DNA of 64,000 nt from Salvia splendens (GCF_004379255.2 NC_056036.1:36780076-36844075), one strand, 5' to 3'. Shown: positions 32,501 to 51,524, counted from the stretch's first letter. Translations and numbers: made by a program. The notes: generated from the sequence alone by a model not told the origin.

Positions 32501-35186
32501 GATGACGCAGTGCACCCCCCTTCTAGGGCCAAGTGTTATCAAGATTTCTCATTCCAGCAACAACCAATGCATGTTTTGGTGCCAGATCCCTGTAATTATT
32601 TACAAAATCACCTCCCGTATGTGCATCCAGATAACAGTCCTTCGTCTGATCTGACATCAGTAAATCCAACATCTTCTGCTATCAAAACTGAGACAAATGA
32701 GTTGACATCTCCACCAACCAGAGATTCCTCCCATACACCCAATCTGTTTCAATCTATAAATGGCTCTCATGACCTTCCTCTTCCTGAAACAGTTCCAACA
32801 GGAACTGGAAAAGGAGGAGTAAAGCTAAATCGTCGCCATGGTAGTCAATCTCAAGTCAAGAGCAATATAAAACCTGCAAACATAGTGGTGCAAGCCACCT
32901 CAAGCAATCCTGGTTCTATGACCGAAGAAGCGCATTATACCCAAGATAAGTCAGAGAATCATAGTGAGTTGGCAGAAGTACGCCACTTCATTCCAGCAGA
33001 ATTAGGATCCTCAAATGTTCAAGAAAGCTCAACAAGTTCTGGAAAGGATGATGCTTCTCTTGGAGCAGCTAGTTTTCGCCAGCTTAAGCTGGTTATGGAG
33101 CAGGTATCATCTGGTCCTAAGATTATGAATACTAACTTCACAGTCAATCACAAAAAGGGCACTGTATCATTCTTCTGGAATAAAGGACAAAAACTAGTTA
33201 CCAGTATTGTGGCACACAGATAGAGTATGTGAAGTTCGATACTCCTTTTTGCTGATACTAACTTAATTCAAAGTCTGCTAGTCTATTTTATGTAGCTTTC
33301 CAGTCTTTGTGAAACTATTTTGCTGAAGTCTGTCCACTTTGAAATTGCTGCATGCATGCTAACTTGATATAAGTAGTGCAGTACATCATACATTCTGAAA
33401 TTCTACATGACATACATTTTGACATTTTACATGATATACATTCTGAAAATCGGATTATGTCCCGAATTCATTTTATTTTTTGTATTTTAACTAGGGTTCT
33501 GTCTCATCTTACCAACAATTTGTCGTTGAAGTTTATTACTTTCCATTATTAGGCCCTGTAGATTGAAATAGCCCTGTCATTGAGATTTGCCTGGGAAAGG
33601 ATTTGCCACAATCACATGCTCATGAGGCCTAATTCAAAATTGTAGTTCTGTGCACATCAATGACTGCCTTTCATGCTGATGAAATAGTTTGAGCAGTACC
33701 CTTAGATATTTATTTGAAGGGCAAATTGCCAAAATAGTTTGGTTTTTCCCGTGAACTTTAAATGTTGCATGAAAAGTCATGAACTTTATCAGATTGCGTA
33801 AATTTCCCATCCGATCCGACCCGATAGATTTCCGACACAAATTTATCCTACGTGGCGCGCCGGATGCGTGACTTGGCAAATGACAAGTTTATGGTTCAAT
33901 TTGAATTGTGGAATTAATGCTACTTTTATGCTGAATTCGATTTGAATGCTTATGTCGATTTGTATGTTGAATTCGATTTGTATGTTTTCATTTGTGCTAC
34001 TTGTATGTTTGTGATAAGTCCGGGGTCAAAGGTTCTAAAGATAGAAGAGAAACAATCAGAATTAGTTGAGTTGCCAAGTCACGCCTCCGGCGCGCCACGT
34101 AGGATAAGTTTGTGTAGGAAATCTATTCGGTCGGGTCGGATGAGAAATTTACACAGTTTGTTAAAGTTCATGACTTTTCATGCAGCATTTAAAGTTCACG
34201 GGAAAATCCAAACTATTTTGAAAGTTCATGACTTTATAGGCAATTTGCCCTTATTTGAATGAAATGTCGAATGACTGTCTGAAGTGGACGAGGAGTAAAT
34301 AGTTTCGGAGTACATATAGTGATATTAAAGAATTTATATAACTGCCTAAAAGCATGGAAGAAACCAGATGCAGCAAATTAATAGTATAACAGATGCTTAT
34401 ACATTAAATTTATTAGGTTAAGGAAAGACTGTCTGTTTGGTCCATGTTATTTTGTGACCAAGAACACTGTGTCAACTGTGGTGTCCATTCTATCATGATC
34501 ACCACATTCTTCATTGAGTATAAAACATCTTACCTTGTTACACATTCTGGTTTGTTGAATTATCTGTGTCCATTGTTGGATTAGTTGGATCTAAGAACGA
34601 AGATATGCATAAGAGACAGTTTGTACCGTCTTGCACGGAGTGCTGCAAAAAGGCATAACCATGCAAACTCAAACAGCAGCTTTGATGTTGTAAGAGATGC
34701 CAGTGGAACATTAGTAGCTGAAGGAACAAAAAGGTATGAGAACTCTTCCCTGCATTATTGTATGTTAATCTACCTTTATAAAAGCATGAATGTTCCTTAT
34801 AGTGCACTAAGCTGAAGATTACTCCCTTGCCTCCAGGCCACTTAAACTTAAGTTACATGCTAACTCTCTTTTGTCCGTCCCGGGCACAACAGCTTCGTGG
34901 ATTTTGAAACGGATACAAATCCTATAGACCGCTCGGTAGCACACTTGCTGTTTCACAGACCTTCTGAGTCATCCCCTGCATCTGCCCAAGATTCACTGCC
35001 ATTCAAGTTGCCAAGCATGGTAAGCTTTTCAATTAATGTCTGTCTATCACCAAGTACACGTGTAACTAACGAGATAGTCTTGTGCGCTGGTAGGTACGGG
35101 GTTCTGACACAAGTACACCTGTAATGAAGAACTTGATAGACAGTGAAGAGGCAGGTGACTGCAAACAATTGCTCTTAAAGAGTTAA
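29570..35186 (+). CDS. LNK1: LNK1-like circadian clock co-regulator
   Basis: LNK proteins are plant nuclear co-activators that bind the MYB factors RVE8/RVE4 and promote afternoon clock genes. Seven coding exons were traced with GT-AG borders and matching phases: 29570-29593, 30957-31513, 31590-31911, 32408-33103, 34585-34733, 34893-35019 and 35094-35186, giving 655 aa. The N-terminus MTDSRMYEFEDIGWDDLCQS and DDHIVP, the middle block IENFEDVDRIFRSCDSTFG, the basic helix-like KICIRDSLYRLARSAAKRH and the C-terminal TNPIDRSVAHLLFHRPS are hallmarks of LNK1/LNK2. The N-terminus favours LNK1. No breaks were found. Intron 1 (29594-30956) and intron 4 (33104-34584) hold MITE-like sequences. Confidence 0.88.
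30217..30455. mobile_element. MITE-like inverted repeat in LNK1 intron 1
   Basis: TTTCATTTTAATACATTCTG...GGCCTACGTG on the left is mirrored by CACATGTAGGCAAAAAG...GAATGTATTAAAATGAAAT on the right. The borders are approximate, and no target duplication was confirmed. Confidence 0.5.
31920..32360. repeat. Tandem duplication in LNK1 intron 3
   Basis: Two diverged copies share TGGACTTYTTGCCACCCTGAAC, GGCAGGGTGTG and CTAATCCATCTCTAGATG, at about 31965-32145 and 32150-32355. Both are intronic. Confidence 0.65.
33719..34250. mobile_element. MULE-type MITE in LNK1 intron 4
   Basis: A 532-bp element with ends GGGCAAATTGCC...GGCAATTTGCCC and the 9-bp duplication TTATTTGAA at 33710-33718 and 34251-34259. 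Long inner arms are inverted copies (CATGAACTTT..., GGCGCGCC...). There is no ORF of note. The 9-bp duplication is characteristic of MULEs. Confidence 0.88.
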
Positions 35187-35804
35187 GATGATCTTGGTGG
35201 CCATATGAAGTTCTTGTATAAAGAATTTTGTGTGCTTATAGTAGAGCTCAACTTTCTTTGATCCTGATAGAACTTCCATGGTCTAACCCTGCCATAACTG
35301 TGATTATAGTGAGTTGAAGAAAAATACACTTAGCAGTTCAGTTACTAGGTTTCTTGTATAAATGTCAATATGGTGTCTAGCTTTAGGCTCCAGCTATCAA
35401 CTATACTATTAGAATTTCATTTTATGCATTTAATGTGCAAATATAAATAATAGTAGTATCTCTAGTTAAGTTGGACCAACGTCATATTCTTGTCATTAAT
35501 TGTTTTTGTGCTATCAATGTTGTCTAATATGACTACAATATGATGTAATCCAATGCTATAAAATAACGAATTGTCTGAAAATTCAATCCAAAGTCTTATC
35601 TAAAAAAATCTAATCCGAACTATAAAAATTCTAAAATTAAATAATATTATAATCAAGAGGAGAGTGATCAATTGCTAATTACAACTAATTTAAGAGCATA
35701 AGATTTTAGAAATCTTGTGGTCTACAATTTGTCATGTGTAATTTCGTTTTTTTTTTATTTTTTAATATTAAAAAGATAATAGAAATCATTAAATTTAGGG
35801 TTTA
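35187..35804. other. LNK1 3' flank
   Basis: AT-rich 3' region after the LNK1 stop, without a gene. It ends with TTA (35802-35804), the left target copy of the next MITE. Confidence 0.6.
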
Positions 35805-36320
35805 GAGCATCTCCAATGGCGGACGTCCGGTCGAACATCCGCGACGGGCGACAGGGACGTCCGCCATTGTAACGAAGCAACTCGGATACGGACGTACCGT
35901 AAGGACGTCGGATGTCCTCGGACGTCCGGGCGACGGGCGGGCGGACGTCCGCCATTGTGGCGTGGGTCGGACGTCCGGTATTAATTTTTTTTAAACTCTA
36001 TATATACGGCTCGTTTTTTTGTTTTATTACTATGTAATTTTTTTTCGAATCATGTATGTTTTTTTAATGAAGTTGTTAATTTTTCCCGTTCGTATTCGTG
36101 TTGAAATTTTATTTCCGTAAACGTAAATTGCTTTATTTGTGAATTTGTGATTTTTTTATTGCGGGAAGTCCTAGTGGGAAGGGCGATGGGAAGGGCGGAT
36201 TGTGCAGGGGAAATCCTAGTGACGTGGCAGTGGGATGGGAAGTCCTAGTGACGTGGCAAGAGGTGTTTTGGGAAGTCCTAGTGGATGTCCGAGTGGGACA
36301 TCCGTGCATTGGAGATGCTC
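35805..36320. mobile_element. PIF/Harbinger-type MITE, copy 2
   Basis: A 516-bp relative of 27888-28463 with TIR GAGCATCTCCAATG and the TTA duplication at 35802-35804 and 36321-36323. It is highly similar over the GGACGTCC-rich left third and the GGAAGTCCTAGTG right part, with a shorter middle. Confidence 0.92.
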
Positions 36321-36630
36321 TTAGAAACACAATGTCAATACAAGGTATGAAATACATCAACACAAAGGCATGACAATATCAATACAATTTCATATTGACA
36401 TTGTACAAGCATTGTATTAACATATTATATGCCATATAAAACTATTAACAAAATTTATGAAAATTTTCAAAAAAAATTCAAATTTTGACATCGGAACATA
36501 TGCAAGTGAGATCTTGTTAGAATCCTTATGAAATTATTTTTAATTTGATATATGTTATGCATAAAAAATAATTTAAATCGAGAAAATTATATGCGTTTTA
36601 ATGTTATGAGATATTTTTCAAAAGTTAGTT

Positions 36631-38458
36631 CAATGTTGTCAAAGCAGTATAGCGGTTCATGGCGGTTCGCCCGAAAAATGACACAGGGATATAGCGTATC
36701 GGTATGGCGGGATATAGCGGTCATTAATTAAATATATAAAATAATATTTATATATTCATATATAATTCAAAAAATTAGAAAATAATAAAAATATAACATA
36801 AAAAACTCTAAAAACATGTAATAAAGCATAAAATAGAAAACAATTATATAAAAGTCTAGCAATTAAAGTCTTTAGTTCAAGTGTTCAACAAAACATAAAA
36901 CCATGATAAGCTCAATAGACATCAATCATCAAGCTCAACATAGTCTTCTAGCTCATCATCATCACTATCATCGTCATCCATTTCATCTTCATCTTCCATT
37001 GCTTCATCCTCTTGATCTCCACTTACACTATCCTCAAATTCTTCCTCTTCCGATCCGTCATCTACAAGCGCAAGCCTTTTCCTTTTCCCTTTCCCTTTTC
37101 TAGGTATGATAGGTTCTTTTTTCTTAGAAACTCTAAGACAACTTGAACTAGATGTAGAAGATTCTTTCCTCTTCTTTGACCTAATATATGTCCTAGGCTC
37201 TCCAACACCCGAAGCCTTATACACCATGTTCCAATCAAGTGTATCATCGTCATCATGAACCAAATGATTACCACCATCAATATCATCATCATCATCATCA
37301 TCATCATCCAACTCCCCAACTAGCCACTCATTGCACTCATCAATATCATCGAGAATAATAGGATCAAATTCATCGGTTGCACTAAGCTTGTTCCTATCAT
37401 GCAATTTTTGGTTATATTTCACATAAACCAAATCTTACATCCTCTTATGCTCGAGCCTATTTCTCTTTTTTGTATGAATCTACAAAATAAATATAATTAA
37501 TCACATAATTGTTATTTATAAATATTATTAGAAACTAAATCACTATAAGTACAGTAAGTAATCTTTAAAAAAAAGTACATTAAGTAGTAAAGTACTAACC
37601 TGCTCAAAGACACTCCAATTGCGCTCACAACCGGAAGCGCTACATGTCAAACTTAAGATTTTGATTGCAAACTTTTGCAAAAGCCTAGTGTCTTTCCCAA
37701 ACATAGACCACCAAGTAGCTACACAATCATATATGTTTCCAAATTAGAAAATAGAATTCAAAATTTTTTTTTGGATTGGAAGTGATCCCAAAGCTCATCT
37801 CGCACCTGTTTCGGACAACTAGGACATAGGGCAACCTTTCCTTTCTTGCCCATCAGATGCTCTTTTGCTCTTGTGATGCCCCCGTTCATCTCTTTGTTGC
37901 AAAAGTTGCATTTGACTTTACTAGTGGGGATGATTGTGAATAGGAGGGGCTGTAGGGTGCAGATTGTGAATAGGAAGGGCTGTATGGCTGGGCGGAGGCT
38001 GAGTCACTGAGTGGGGCTGGAGGGTGCTGGCGGGTGCTGGCTAGGCTGCAACAGGTGGCGGCGCGACGGTGGGTGGCAGATTGTGGAAGGACTGAAGGAG
38101 TAGAGATGAAAAACGGCAGATTGGGTTTTTTTTTTTTTTGGTAAACGGCAGATTGGGGTTGTGGACTTAGGGTTTAGAATTATTGGGGTTAGAATTATTG
38201 GGGTGGGCTGATTGGGCCTATACAAAATTAAATTAAAAAATAAAAAGCCCAATAAAAGTCAAAATTAGCACCAAAAAGTCAAAATTGGGCTAAAATACCG
38301 CTATTGGGGGATATGGTAGCGCTATGGCGCCACGACCGCCACGGGTATGGCGGCCGCCACAGAAAAATGCTACGTATCGGTGTGGCGATAGCGTTTTCAT
38401 TAAAAACTGATATGCTATAGCGCAATATCCCCGCTATAGCCGCTATTTGACAACATTG
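36631..38458 (-). mobile_element. hAT transposon with internal deletion
   Basis: The ends are CAATGTTGTCAAA and its inverted copy, with the 8-bp duplication AGTTAGTT perfect at 36623-36630 and 38459-38466. Subterminal ATAGCGG/CCGCTATA repeats lie near both ends, a usual hAT feature. On the minus strand are a BED finger piece and the C-terminal dimerisation region of a hAT transposase, with the middle missing. Confidence 0.92.
36922..37920 (-). pseudogene. hAT transposase remnant (BED finger and C-terminal dimerisation region)
   Basis: The first part (about 37915-37770) encodes VKCNFCNKEMNGGITRAKEH and then CPSCPK, a BED-type zinc finger. The second part (about 37735-37600) encodes WWSMFGKDTRLLQKFAIKIL and then SGCERNWSVFE, the hAT C-terminal dimerisation motif. 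The third (37431-36922) encodes VYVKYNQKLHDRN followed by a long D/E-rich and K-rich tail. The RNase H-like catalytic core that should lie between BED and dimerisation parts is absent, so the protein cannot cut DNA by itself. Confidence 0.85.
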
Positions 38459-38466
38459 AGTTAGTT

Positions 38467-38850
38467 ACAACTAATTTTGTTGTAAATTGACCTTAATACC
38501 CTTATTGACGTTTTTTTGTTGATGATATTGACATTCCGAGGCTGATGATCTAGGCCCTTGATTTGAATATCTAATGGCTATTATTTACTGTAATTAACAA
38601 TTAAGTATGAAGTTAGCAATATAACACTCCCCATAACTAAGAAGTATAAAAATCTAAAGAAAAATTGATAGAATATATTCACATTCATTTTGGGACTGTT
38701 CATAAAAATTAGTCTTATTTGTATTATAAACTTTTTCATCACTTTTTCTTCTCTGATAATAATACTTTACAATCGAGTCGAGTTGATCTACTTGACAACT
38801 CTAGCTACGAATTACAATACTTTTATGTCTAATGCATCTGCCAAAAATTA
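38467..38850. other. AT-rich gap
   Basis: No gene or repeat recognised between the hAT element and the Stowaway MITE. Confidence 0.6.
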
Positions 38851-38852
38851 TA

Positions 38853-39076
38853 CTCGTTCCGTCTCATAGAAATAGACTAGTTGGAGATACGAATTTTAAT
38901 ACATAATTAGTAAAGTAAGGGATAATGTAAAAAAAAAGTTGAAATAATGTAGCGGGTGGTGAGACCTATAAATGATAAAGTAAAAAAGGAGAAAATGTTT
39001 CTATAAATAGATATAAACTATTTATAAGAGATGGACAACAAAGGAAATTCGGCATATATTTACGGGACAAAGGGAG
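38853..39076. mobile_element. Stowaway-type MITE
   Basis: The left end CTCGTTCCGTCTCATAG and inverted right end CTCCCTTTGTCCCG are flanked by TA. The termini are diverged. Confidence 0.7.
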
Positions 39077-39118
39077 TATTTTGGATTTGCACCTATAAAT
39101 GACAAACATTTAATATTA

Positions 39119-39415
39119 CTCCCTTCGTCCATCATTACCGGTCACTAGTTTCCTTTTCGGTCTGTCTGTCAATACTTGTCACACTTACTTTTTATTCTAT
39201 CTGTTCCATAGTAGTGAAGTCATTTCTTTTTTAGTAAAAGTCAACATATTTTTTTCACTTACTTTACTTTTTCTTAGTATACTTTGTTCTCTCTTCTTCT
39301 CTCTACCTTTTTCATTTCCTACTTTATTTTCTTCCTTTATTTAACTCACATAACATAATCTTTCTTAAATCGTGTGCAGAAAAGAAACGCATCCACTATT
39401 ATGGAACGGAGGAAC
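39119..39415. mobile_element. Two overlapping Stowaway-type MITEs
   Basis: The first starts CTCCCTTCGTCCATC at 39119 but has lost its right end. The second (about 39197-39415) has CTATCTGTTCCATAGTAGTG on the left and an inverted GTTCC...CCATAATAGTG on the right. TA flanks the outer ends. Confidence 0.6.
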
Positions 39416-39516
39416 TACTACTTTTGTTCATGAACTTCACATTTTATTAATTTTTAACTCATCTGTATTTTATTATAAAACTAATATATTAAAGGGAGGA
39501 CAAATATTACATTAAA

Positions 39517-40006
39517 GAGTAATGGCCAAAATTGGTCCTGAACATATGGTCATTTTACGTTTTTGGTCATAAACATTATCTTTTGGATTTTTTGGTCCTG
39601 AACATATGAAAATTTGATCATTTTGGTCCTGGACTAACTGTTCCGTTAAAAACTAACGGTCAACGTAAAATGATCATATGTTCAAGACCAATTTTGGCTT
39701 TTACTCTTAAATCCTAACTGATTAGTTGAAGTAATGTATGTATTTTGGCATGAATGTGGAGTGGAATCATGATGTAAAAGCTTTATTTGACATCAATAGA
39801 TTTAGTAATGTTTGAATTTCTTGGTAGTAAGGTATGTATTTTGAATGTGGAGTAAAGTAATGTATGGATTTTTTTAACGTAATAGTTAGTCCAGGACCAA
39901 AATGATCAAATTTTCATATGTTCAGGACAAAAAAATCCAAAAGATAATGTTTAGGACCAAAAACATAAAATGACCATATGTGCAGGACTAATTTTGGCCT
40001 TTACTC
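39517..40006. mobile_element. MULE-type MITE upstream of ERGIC3
   Basis: A 490-bp element. The ends GAGTAATGGCCAAAATTGG and its inverted copy (CCAATTTTGGCC... with one change or gap) are flanked by TACATTAAA and TACGTTAAA, a 9-bp duplication with one mismatch. Long TIRs of over 100 bp contain GGTCCTGAACATATG phrases. Confidence 0.82.
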
Positions 40007-40015
40007 TACGTTAAA

Positions 40016-40577
40016 TTTTCAATCCATTTTCTTTTTCTATTATATTTATGGACTCAAAGTGTGATAATTAATGGTGGGTTGAGGGAGCAAATAGTTATAA
40101 ATTATTTTTACTAATTAATGGAGTAGTAAAAGATAAAATAAAAAGACAAAATCCTATGACGAGGCGTAGACATTTGACGAACGTAGGGATTGAAACAGTA
40201 CAAATAATCAAAACCCCCTCAATTGTTAATCATACATTCCCGCAAAATAATCGCAGAGCGTTAAATCCCAATAGGTGAAGAAAATCTGAAGAAAAATTGA
40301 CCCAAATTTCAAACTTGTATAAATAGATAGCAGCAGGATCACACGCAATTCGAATCCTTGCTGAGATCTTCTTTTTTATGTGAGAAAAAAGGAAGGGTTG
40401 ATTAATCTCCTTAGTCAAACCCTCCTTTTTTTTTCTCCGTTGCCGGCCGCCGATCAATCTCTCCCTCGTTCGGCTCCGGCACCACAAATCAAGAACTAGA
40501 AAAAGAATAGATCTTTTGGTCTGTCGAATATATCGTTGATTTATTACAGAAATTCCTGCTTCCTTTGTAATTTTACC
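40016..40577 (+). promoter_or_regulatory. Upstream region of ERGIC3
   Basis: AT-rich followed by a mixed leader. It lies between the MITE and the ERGIC3 start codon and probably holds the promoter and 5'UTR. No defined box was identified. Confidence 0.35.
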
Positions 40578-47118
<6,541 letters not shown>

Positions 47119-47610
47119 TGTCTTGTGGTTTATCATGAAATGAAGAAAGGGCAGCGAAGTGCTTGACATGACTACTCTTGTTTCACTCATAACCATCAAA
47201 ATGTGTTGATCAATTCCGTCTTCGAATTTGTGCTCATTTCTCGACAGTTTTGCCTTGTTTTTGTAGTAATTGATTTTGTATACTTTGTTCATTTTCAGAA
47301 TATAGAGAGCTCAGCTTTTTTTCACTTGCAAATTCTGGGTTTTGAGTTTCTGGGATTGAACTGGCAACAAATTAAAAAATAATGAGAAACTCTATAAATT
47401 TTGAAGCATTCTAATACAGAATACTTGCAACAGAAACTTGACATGAAATTATGAATACAACATAAAGAAAGTAAGCCTATTTTCTGGAAATTCTCCTCAA
47501 ACTATACGGATTAGGCTCTTGTATGTGAGGAAACAAAACTGAAGAAAAATGCAGTTCAACATCTACCTGTTTCAGCATGGGCTTCCAACTCTAACTTGAT
47601 GGCCTCAAAC
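47119..47610. other. Convergent 3' ends of ERGIC3 and the PHP gene
   Basis: Only 492 bp separate the two stop codons. The stretch holds both 3'UTRs and no further gene. Overlap of the transcripts is possible but not shown. Confidence 0.6.
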
Positions 47611-50600
47611 TCAGAATTCTCTCGTTCTTCTTGGGATTAGCCATGACACCAAGCACTGGTTAATCAAGTCGCCCGCACTGCCCAAACTCAAACTTGTCTT
47701 GGACGTTGCCATTCTTCCGAATTTGACGATACCTTGCAAATTTGAGTCAGAAGGATCTTTTATGTAGTTCTCAAGTATTTCTTGAATGGCGTTACACCAG
47801 ATTGGTCTAGCGACCTTAAGGAATTCTTGTACAACCAACATAGGAACACTAGTACTTCCCACATCTGACTCCTGATAGCCCCCCCTCCCATGATAATCGG
47901 ATCCTCCGAGCTTCAACAAATCGTGTGTATCTGCTAGATCACTATATTCTGCATACAACCAAACCAAAATTATGTACTGGAAAGTACGTACAATTTGCGT
48001 GTCTAGTACAATAGAAACAATATGACGGCCTTAATTTTTCTCAATTTCATATTAGACAAAAGTCCAAAATTAATTTTCTACATTTGCCCTAAAAAACTTT
48101 TTAGTCCTATTCATTAAACTTTTCTACTGAGGCCTATTTTCACAACTTCTACAACCTCCCCACTTTCTTTCATTCCATAGATTGGGATAAGTAGCAATAT
48201 ATAGACTAATTAACATCTTTAAGTCTCAACTTCAATCATTTACTTGGTGTGACATCAGGCGTCATCTAAAACAGTTTCAGTCAGAATTAGCTGAAGAAAA
48301 GAAATTTATCTACCTGACAGCTTTCCATCGCTTCTATAAACCTCTATGTCGTGTAAGCCAGCATCCTTAAGTCTCCTGACTATAGCAGAAGGGTTTTTCA
48401 GAGCCCATGGGTGTGCCAATACTGCAACACCCCCGGTTTCACATATAAAACGCACTGCATCCTCTGCAATGGGCTCACTTCCGCTGAGACATACATACAA
48501 TACCAAGACAATTAGTAATTAAAATTGTTGATGAAACATCGGTTACCATTCTAAAGCATAAATGACAATACAAAAAAAATATTACGTTGAGTAAGCAGGT
48601 CCGTCATCATGAAGATAACTGGCAAATGCCTGCTTCAGATTTTCTATGTGTCCCGCTTCAAGCATAGCACGGGCAATATGAAGCCTTCCGGGTGCAATGC
48701 CTTTTCCTGCTATATTTGTCACGGTTTCCCACCTAATTGGCAGCTTGAGTTTGTTCAGCTTTGAAATAATGTTCTTTGCACGGAGGAATCGGCCATCCCG
48801 AATATCCCCTAAAAACTTCTCCAGTGTTGCAGAATTTGTAGGACCACAGTTACTGTAATAAGCAAGGATGTGAACCGATTCCTGCACTCCTGAATCCCCT
48901 CTGTGAGCAATTCCACACACATCAATAAGATAGTCATGGATAAAGCAAGTAGCAATAAAACACTGTAAACTTACTTTTATTTTTTTGAGATGCAAAACTT
49001 ATTTAAATGTCCATAATATGCAATGATAAATGATCGCAAGTGCACAAGAAAAACATAAAGCAGAAGCAAAGGGACAAGTAAACTAAATAAAGTACAAGAT
49101 GATGATAAGTGTGAGAATTAGAATCACTTTTGTTTTGTCGAGCAGAGCACAGAACCCAAATTAAGAATAAACAACCTTGACTAGAAAATTGTACTGATTT
49201 CAACACCAGGAATAATTTTGATGCCAAGTCTGTGAGCTGCTTCCATGGCTTCGGGGATGCCAGACATTGTGTCATGATCTGTCAAAGCCAACACTTTCAC
49301 CTGTTCCACGCCTTTAAACATTCAGTCACTTTCAACTTTATTCCAAATGAATTATTCATAAGAAATGCATTGAAGTAGTAACATTGTTATGATCCTATTG
49401 TAAGACTCAAAAGGAAGAGGCCAATACATACATAACATTCTAAGTCACTACAGAATAAAACAAGAGTAACATGTGAGAAGAAAATTATATTTTTAACCCA
49501 CAACATCAAACCAGTGTGAAACTTACCGGCTTTCTGGATGCATAGTACACACCACACACAACTAACAAGAGATTTCATAAACCATTTGGTGAAAACACAC
49601 ATCAGGCTACACCAATCAGTCAAAATGATAAATATCATTCTGTATCCACAAAAACGTGAAAGCAAGTCTTTCCATATTCTCCTTCATATTTCAGTCACTG
49701 CTTTATAAAAGGTGTGGGATGATAAAAAAACAAGCTCAAAATAAGACAAACCAGATGAATTTCAGTCCTTGGAATTTCGGTGTTGTGACTCTCTTTTAAG
49801 CACAAAAGCTAGCACATAGAGGCATCAATTCCAAATTAGCCAACTAATAACTGTAGTTACTGTACACATCAGTGTTATTAGATGGAACATAAAGCTCCAA
49901 GGGCATGGATTTAGTACGGAAAAAAGCTTCTTCAAGAAACTTAGGCACCAGGTAATACTATGTGGCAAGTAAGTGTGTACATTTTCAAGGTCAGTTTGCA
50001 TCTCCACCTAAATCCTACTCCATATCCTAAATCCTAACTTGGAGCAGTTAATGATCTAAAAGTGGTAATCTAAAGCAGACAAATTCCTTTTCTAGTTCTA
50101 AAAATTCAACCCCGTACATCCACACTGTTCCTCCACTTAAAACCATTTTCTGCAAACATTGAAAATGCTTCCTGATTTTGTTCTTCTCATGTTGACAGTT
50201 TATGATATCATGTGCTTGTTCTTATCATGTTGACACTTTATGAAATCATGTGCTACACATGCTGAAAACTAAACACTTCAACAGAGCTTGAAGAAGGTCA
50301 TTGCTCCTTTCTCTGCAACACCATCCTTGAAGATTCAACTACAGTTTTACTCAAAGGGGTAAGAATTTCAATACCTATCTCAGATACTAGTTATCCTATA
50401 CAAATTCACTAACACAATTCATTTCACTGAAAACTCAAATCCAAAAAGGTAACATGTCAACAAATCTTCAGCCTCTCATTTAAAAAAAGCAACAACAGAG
50501 AGATATAGAGAGATGAGCCCACCCCTCTGTGATGAGCTCTCTCGACAAGCTTTGTAGGGGACAAGAATCCATCGCTGCATGTTGTAAGGCAGTGAAATTC

Positions 50601-50801
50601 AAAGACAAGCTTCTCCTTGGGCTGGTAGCATTGCACTCCAAAATCATCATCAACAACACAAGTATCCAATGAATTTCCACAACTATTCGACTGCTCCAAG
50701 AAAACCCATTCCCTAACAGCTTTGTATGCCACCCTCTGCTCAACTTCCATGTTCCTCTTCGCCCCGCCTCTCTTCTTTTTCTTCTTCTCTTTATCGCCCA
50801 T
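47611..50801 (-). pseudogene. PHP-domain phosphoesterase gene with lesions
   Basis: The PHP family (polymerase and histidinol phosphatase) uses clustered His/Asp residues to hold metals and hydrolyse phosphate esters; plant relatives resemble 3',5'-nucleoside bisphosphate phosphatases. Five minus-strand exons fit GT-AG borders and phases: 50801-50523, 49300-49176, 48900-48586, 48483-48314 and 47948-47611, nominally 408 codons. Recognisable blocks are CSDGFLSPTKLVERAHHRG, VLALTDHDTMSGIPEA, IIPGVEIST, VHILAYYSNCGP, GGVAVLAHPW and LLKLGGSDYHG. There are two lesions. The first metal motif reads FHCLTTCSDG, with Leu where the second His of HxH is expected. Codon 133, just after GVEISTIF, is TAG. 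Upstream ATG 50801 is the first good start. Possible alternatives are an unusual splice avoiding the stop, or a sequencing error. Confidence 0.8.
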
Positions 50802-51142
50802 CACTTCCCACAAAAAAAAGAGAGGGAAAATTGGGTATTTTCTTTTGCTTCTGCTTTACTCACAGACCAATATTCTTCCCTGGTTTCTTAAATTTATTTT
50901 AGTTAAAAAATATACTCCATACTAATTCGAGTGATTGAATTGAGTTGAGCGGCCATTCATCATCACCGCGAAGAAACCTTTGACCATTTCTCTCGGAGAC
51001 GATTTGCAGAGATCTTCTGTAAACTGCACACACGCCCTATAAATTGCTAGACTTCAATTGCAACTCATAGGGAAGGTAATTTATACCAATTAATCTTTCC
51101 ATTAAAATTTACTTTTAATGCCCTTAAATGTGTTAAATACTA
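50802..51142. other. Upstream region of the PHP gene
   Basis: Probable promoter of the minus-strand PHP gene. No distinctive element was seen. Confidence 0.35.
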
Positions 51143-51310
51143 TATGCTGACAATTTTTGTCACGTCACAATATCTCGACACAAATTCGCATGAAATTAAT
51201 GGGATTGGGTAAAAGCTTATTAAGTTCGTGTACTTATCGGATCGACCCATTAAGGACATGAAAATTTGGTGTCGTGTTCGTGTCGGGTTCGTGTTACCCG
51301 TTACGAAATA

Positions 51311-51516
51311 CTCCCTCCGTCCTATTCAAGATGACCACCTTTCCTTTTTTGTTTATCCCAATCAAGATGACCACTTTCCAATTTTGGAAATAACCTCTTC
51401 TCTCATCATTCAAATATTCAACTATCTTTTTCTTCTCTACTTTATTTCACCTAACAACACTTCCTAAAATCACATGTCACTCAAGAATGTGGCCATCTTG
51501 AGCGGGACGGAGGGAG
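51311..51516. mobile_element. Stowaway-type MITE
   Basis: CTCCCTCCGTCCTATTCAAG on the left, inverted CTCCCTCCGTCCCGCTCAAG on the right. TA on the left; the right dinucleotide has changed. Confidence 0.85.
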
Positions 51517-51524
51517 TTATAATA

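Noticed and set aside
37062..37319. Minus-strand 85-aa ORF with MMMMMMMM run
   Set aside because: It is a shifted frame of the Asp-rich tail of the hAT transposase remnant.
40536..40577. Upstream in-frame extension of ERGIC3
   Set aside because: The 14 extra residues are not typical of the family, whose N-terminus fits the Met at 40578.
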